Shown: positions 13,348-15,650 of the stretch, in pieces
Numbering within the stretch: position 1 is the first letter of the stretch
Layout: every line of letters starts with the position of its first letter
Assembly: GCA_964648045.1 (NCBI GenBank)
Contig: CAZYNU010000026.1
Location: 1-15,650, forward strand
DNA: 15,650 nt
Reading direction: 5' to 3'
Source of the DNA: JAGOUB01 sp964648045
Lineage (GTDB): Bacteria > Patescibacteriota > Gracilibacteria > Peribacterales > Peribacteraceae
Translations under genes and position numbers: made by a program
Notes under the pieces: model-generated
The model's database searches: none
Seen by the model: only the letters and a program-made list of their open reading frames with translations
Told to the model about the DNA's origin: nothing

Positions 13348-15472
13348 AGAGACAATCCACCGGGTCCACGTCCACCGAAATGCCCTCCAAATTGAGTCCA
13401 TCCAGAAGGGGAAGAGGATCCGTAGCGCGCAGCAAAACGTGCCATTCTCGGCCATTACCGTAGAAAGTCGGCGCGACCGTGACGGCGCCGTCGGGACCAA
13501 GTTTGGGGCGAATGGCGGCTGCCAGCGCTTTGGCACGTCCCTCGGCACCGGAATCGGCCACCAAGAAACGCACCATCCGCGTGAATGGGGGATAGCGCAG
13601 CGCCTGGCGAACGGACATCTCTTCCTGCAGGTAGAACTCAGCGTCGTGCGCGGCGGCAGCGCGGATCTCGAGCGCGTCGGGACGGAAAGTCTGAATGATG
13701 ACGGACCCGGCACCTCGGCGGCCACTGCGTCCGGCCAACTGCGTGAGCAATTGAAATACACGCTCGCCGGCACGGAAGGTCGGCAGCGACAGGCCGACAT
13801 CGGCCACAAGCACGGCCGCCAGGGTGACACCTGGCAGGTCGAGGCCCTTCACCACCGACTGCGTGCCAATGAGGATGTCGGCCTGGCCGGAGGTCATCGC
13901 TCCAAGTAACGCGCGAATATCCTCGGGGCTCTTGAGCGTGTCGCGGTCAGCGCGCAGCAACCGCGCCTGCGGCAGGAGCTTCTGCATGATCGCCTCGATG
14001 CGCTGCGTGCCAGCGCCTACGGGCTTCAGTTCAATTGAACCGCACGACGGGCACGAAGACGGCAACGGCGCCTGCAGACCGGCCACATGATCGAGCAAAT
14101 ACGGCAAGCCGCGAGCATCGTGGTGGACCGTGAACGGCAGGCCAGACGCCGACGACACCAGCCGACGACGACAGTGTAGGCAGAGCACGGCTGAGGCCAT
14201 GCCGCGCCGATTCAAGAATAAGATCGCCTGTTCGCCACGCGCGAGGGTAGTCCGCAAATCTTCCACGAGCGACGCCGTGAAAGGAAAGTGATCGCCGAAG
14301 TCCGCCTGCGCCAAATCAATAATACGCACGGTCGGCATGGGCACATCGGCAAAACGAGCGGGCAGGCGCTGCAACGCGAATCGCCCCGTCTGGACGCGGG
14401 CCCAACTCTCCAGCGACGGCGTGGCCGACCCCAGCACCAATCGACCACCCTTAAGTGCCATCAATTTCTCGGCCGTCTCGCGGGCATGATAGCGAGGTGT
14501 CTGTTCATTCTTATAGGTCCACTCGTGCTCCTCGTCGAGCGCGATGAATCCAAGATCACGAGCAGGCGCAAAGAGCGCCGAGCGCGAGCCAACAATAAGT
14601 CGCGCCTGGCCGCTCCACACGCTCCGCCACGCCTCACGGCGAGCCACGGGCGTGAGACGACTATGGATGACGACCATTCGCTCAGGCGGAGTGAGGGTGG
14701 CAAAACGATCGATGAGATGCTCGGTGAGCAAAATCTCTGGTACCAGGATCATGGCTTGCTTGCCAGCCTTGAGCGCGGCCGCTGCGGCCGATGCGTATAC
14801 CTCTGTTTTGCCGCTACCCGTCACACCAAAGAGCAGCGTTGGACGTTCATCTGCCAGAATGGCATCGCGAGCAAGCTGCTGAGGCGGCGTCAGTGTCGGC
14901 TCGTGCGGCTCAACAGGGCCGAAGACAGTCTCTTCCAACGGCGTCTCAATGACACGCAGCCACTCTTTGGCAATGAGCGCCTTGCGCACCGCCGGCGTTA
15001 CGTCGGCTTCCGCCAACGCCTCGGCCGTGAGCGGACCACGCTCCTCGAGCAGCACAACGGCGCGCTGCTGAGCGGGCGACCGCGCCAGTGAGGAAATGTC
15101 GATGTCTGGCCTCTTCTCGGCCAAGGCATAGGTCACCTGCACCGCGGGCAATGCCGTACTCCAGGGAAGTATCGGCAGAAAAAGTTGCAAGGCTTGGCGA
15201 AATCCGCAGCGATACTCGCGTGCCAACCACTCCGCCAATGCCAGGTGATCGGGCGAGAGGAGCGGAACGGGCGACAGTACGGCCAGCAACGCCCTCACGG
15301 TTACGCCAACCGGCGCTGGCACGTTGAGTGCTGTCACGATGCCTTCAATGACCCCGCCACGGAATGGCGCACGCACAAGCGATCCAAGCTGCACGGGTAA
15401 TTCGCCCGTTTGGTATGTCAGCCCCTCGCCAATCTCGCGACTCTTCGAAGCGGTGACGACCGTACAGAGCAT
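13346..15472 (-). CDS. priA: Primosomal protein N' (PriA helicase), one zinc site lost
   Basis: Superfamily 2 helicase that recognises stalled forks and D-loops and reloads the replisome. About 708 aa from ATG 15472 (GTG 15478 is also possible), near the usual 700-740. In numbering from the GTG, the Walker A is GVTGSGKTE (218-226), Walker B DEEH (315-318), then YKNEQTPRYHARE, GSATPSLES (350-358), NRRG (423-426), the helicase motif V-like IGTQSVVKGLD (537-547) and LAGRSGRRG (581-589). The N-terminal DNA-binding domain shows RAPFRGGVIEGIV. In the Cys cluster only C433, C436, C476 and C479 remain; the inner four Cys positions are Ser442, Ser445, Tyr460 and Asp463. ATG 15472 fits a -10-like TATGCT 6 nt upstream. 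No other primosome gene is nearby. Confidence 0.95.
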   Translation of the reverse strand: MLCTVVTASKSREIGEGLTYQTGELPVQLGSLVRAPFRGGVIEGIVTALNVPAPVGVTVRALLAVLSPVPLLSPDHLALAEWLAREYRCGFRQALQLFLPILPWSTALPAVQVTYALAEKRPDIDISSLARSPAQQRAVVLLEERGPLTAEALAEADVTPAVRKALIAKEWLRVIETPLEETVFGPVEPHEPTLTPPQQLARDAILADERPTLLFGVTGSGKTEVYASAAAAALKAGKQAMILVPEILLTEHLIDRFATLTPPERMVVIHSRLTPVARREAWRSVWSGQARLIVGSRSALFAPARDLGFIALDEEHEWTYKNEQTPRYHARETAEKLMALKGGRLVLGSATPSLESWARVQTGRFALQRLPARFADVPMPTVRIIDLAQADFGDHFPFTASLVEDLRTTLARGEQAILFLNRRGMASAVLCLHCRRRLVSSASGLPFTVHHDARGLPYLLDHVAGLQAPLPSSCPSCGSIELKPVGAGTQRIEAIMQKLLPQARLLRADRDTLKSPEDIRALLGAMTSGQADILIGTQSVVKGLDLPGVTLAAVLVADVGLSLPTFRAGERVFQLLTQLAGRSGRRGAGSVIIQTFRPDALEIRAAAAHDAEFYLQEEMSVRQALRYPPFTRMVRFLVADSGAEGRAKALAAAIRPKLGPDGAVTVAPTFYGNGREWHVLLRATDPLPLLDGLNLEGISVDVDPVDCL

Positions 15473-15557
15473 GGCCACAGCATAGCGTCTTCACCAGACC
15501 AAGGCTGGTCAGGATCTCGCTCAGTTTGGCCGCCGAGCCCTTGGGCGAGGCGCACAT
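15345..15557 (-). other. Possible small coding sequence upstream of and overlapping priA
   Basis: ATG 15557 opens a 70-codon frame that overlaps the first ~43 codons of priA in another frame. The portion before priA (15557 to about 15480) encodes MCASPKGSAAKLSEILTSLG and a little more, and 17 of its first 18 codons end in G or C, the bias of real genes here. The portion inside priA looks like a frame shadow. It could be a regulatory upstream ORF, a short gene or a gene remnant. Confidence 0.3.
15479..15484 (-). promoter_or_regulatory. Candidate -10 of priA
   Basis: TATGCT on the minus strand, ending 6 nt before the ATG at 15472. No matching -35 is visible, so it is supported only by the spacing pattern. 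Confidence 0.35.
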
Positions 15558-15588
15558 GAAAAAGCACTTACGCTCCGGACGATTCAGG

Positions 15589-15598
15589 TATGATTGTA
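15589..15598. promoter_or_regulatory. Overlapping back-to-back -10 elements between tRNA-Pro and priA
   Basis: TATGAT (15589-15594, plus strand) lies 10 nt before the tRNA-Pro 5' end. TACAAT on the minus strand occupies 15593-15598 and faces the small ORF and priA. The two hexamers share two bases, so polymerase could bind only one at a time. Neither has a strong -35. Confidence 0.4.
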
Positions 15599-15604
15599 CT
15601 AAGT

Positions 15605-15650
15605 CGGGGCGTAGCTCAGTTGGCTAGAGCGCCTGGTTTGGGACCAGGAG
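15605..15650 (+). tRNA. tRNA-Pro (anticodon TGG), 3' part beyond the window
   Basis: Acceptor 5' strand CGGGGCG (15605-15611), D-arm GCTCAGTTGGCTAGAGC, then the anticodon stem CCTGG/CCAGG (15632-15636, 15644-15648) around the loop TTTGGGA, giving anticodon TGG at 15639-15641. The window ends before the variable loop and T-arm. Confidence 0.93.

Noticed and set aside
14288..15091. 267-codon ORF antisense to priA
   Set aside because: priA is certain from its helicase motifs; this frame is a shadow of it.
1..15650. Recoding of TGA as in Gracilibacteria
   Set aside because: Several conserved genes (gnd, frr, pyrH, priA) end at TGA exactly where their families end, and none has an internal TGA.

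Overview
The window is about 15.6 kb of dense bacterial chromosome, roughly 60% G+C in the lines I counted. It holds twelve confidently called protein genes, three tRNA genes (the last cut by the window edge) and no mobile element, rRNA or CRISPR array. Several traits fit a Candidate Phyla Radiation (Patescibacteria) genome, perhaps the Peregrinibacteria/Peribacteria side: short intergenic gaps, small single-copy housekeeping genes, a surface protein with a Ser-rich linker and DUF4215/Myxo_disulf Cys repeats, near absence of Shine-Dalgarno sites, and divergent housekeeping proteins with lost zinc sites. This placement is inference. TGA is used as a normal stop, so the TGA-to-Gly code of Gracilibacteria/Absconditabacteria does not apply.

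Layout. 1-1466: the end of 6-phosphogluconate dehydrogenase converges on a ROK-family sugar kinase, two carbohydrate genes consistent with a pentose-phosphate route. 1579-4018: a membrane fatty-acid desaturase with an unusual helical tail converges on a small two-helix membrane protein, which diverges from a stand-alone PD-(D/E)XK (RecB-type) nuclease. 4064-4943: tRNA-Ser(GCT), then an A+T-rich leader and an unrecognised gene of lower G+C that looks acquired. 4965-6196: rsmH and an ftsL-like gene, a remnant of the division/cell-wall cluster. 6266-8179: a secreted, membrane-anchored Cys-repeat protein. 8350-10854: tRNA-Arg(TCT), a DUF4870-like membrane protein, pyrH, frr and a SPOUT RNA methylase, mostly overlapping and presumably co-expressed. 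10851-15472: a large unrecognised protein with an internal triplication and priA, both on the minus strand. 15605-15650: start of tRNA-Pro(TGG).

The strongest cross-gene signal is promoter architecture. At most transcription-unit starts a -10-like hexamer lies only 6-8 nt before the start codon, so the predicted transcript would begin at or next to the start codon (leaderless mRNA). The pattern recurs on both strands and helped choose start codons. The other striking signals are loss by substitution of one zinc site in PriA and of the zinc motif in the ROK kinase, the triplicated module in the 809-residue protein, and the compositionally odd gene behind tRNA-Ser. I did not find a recognisable defence or mobile system.
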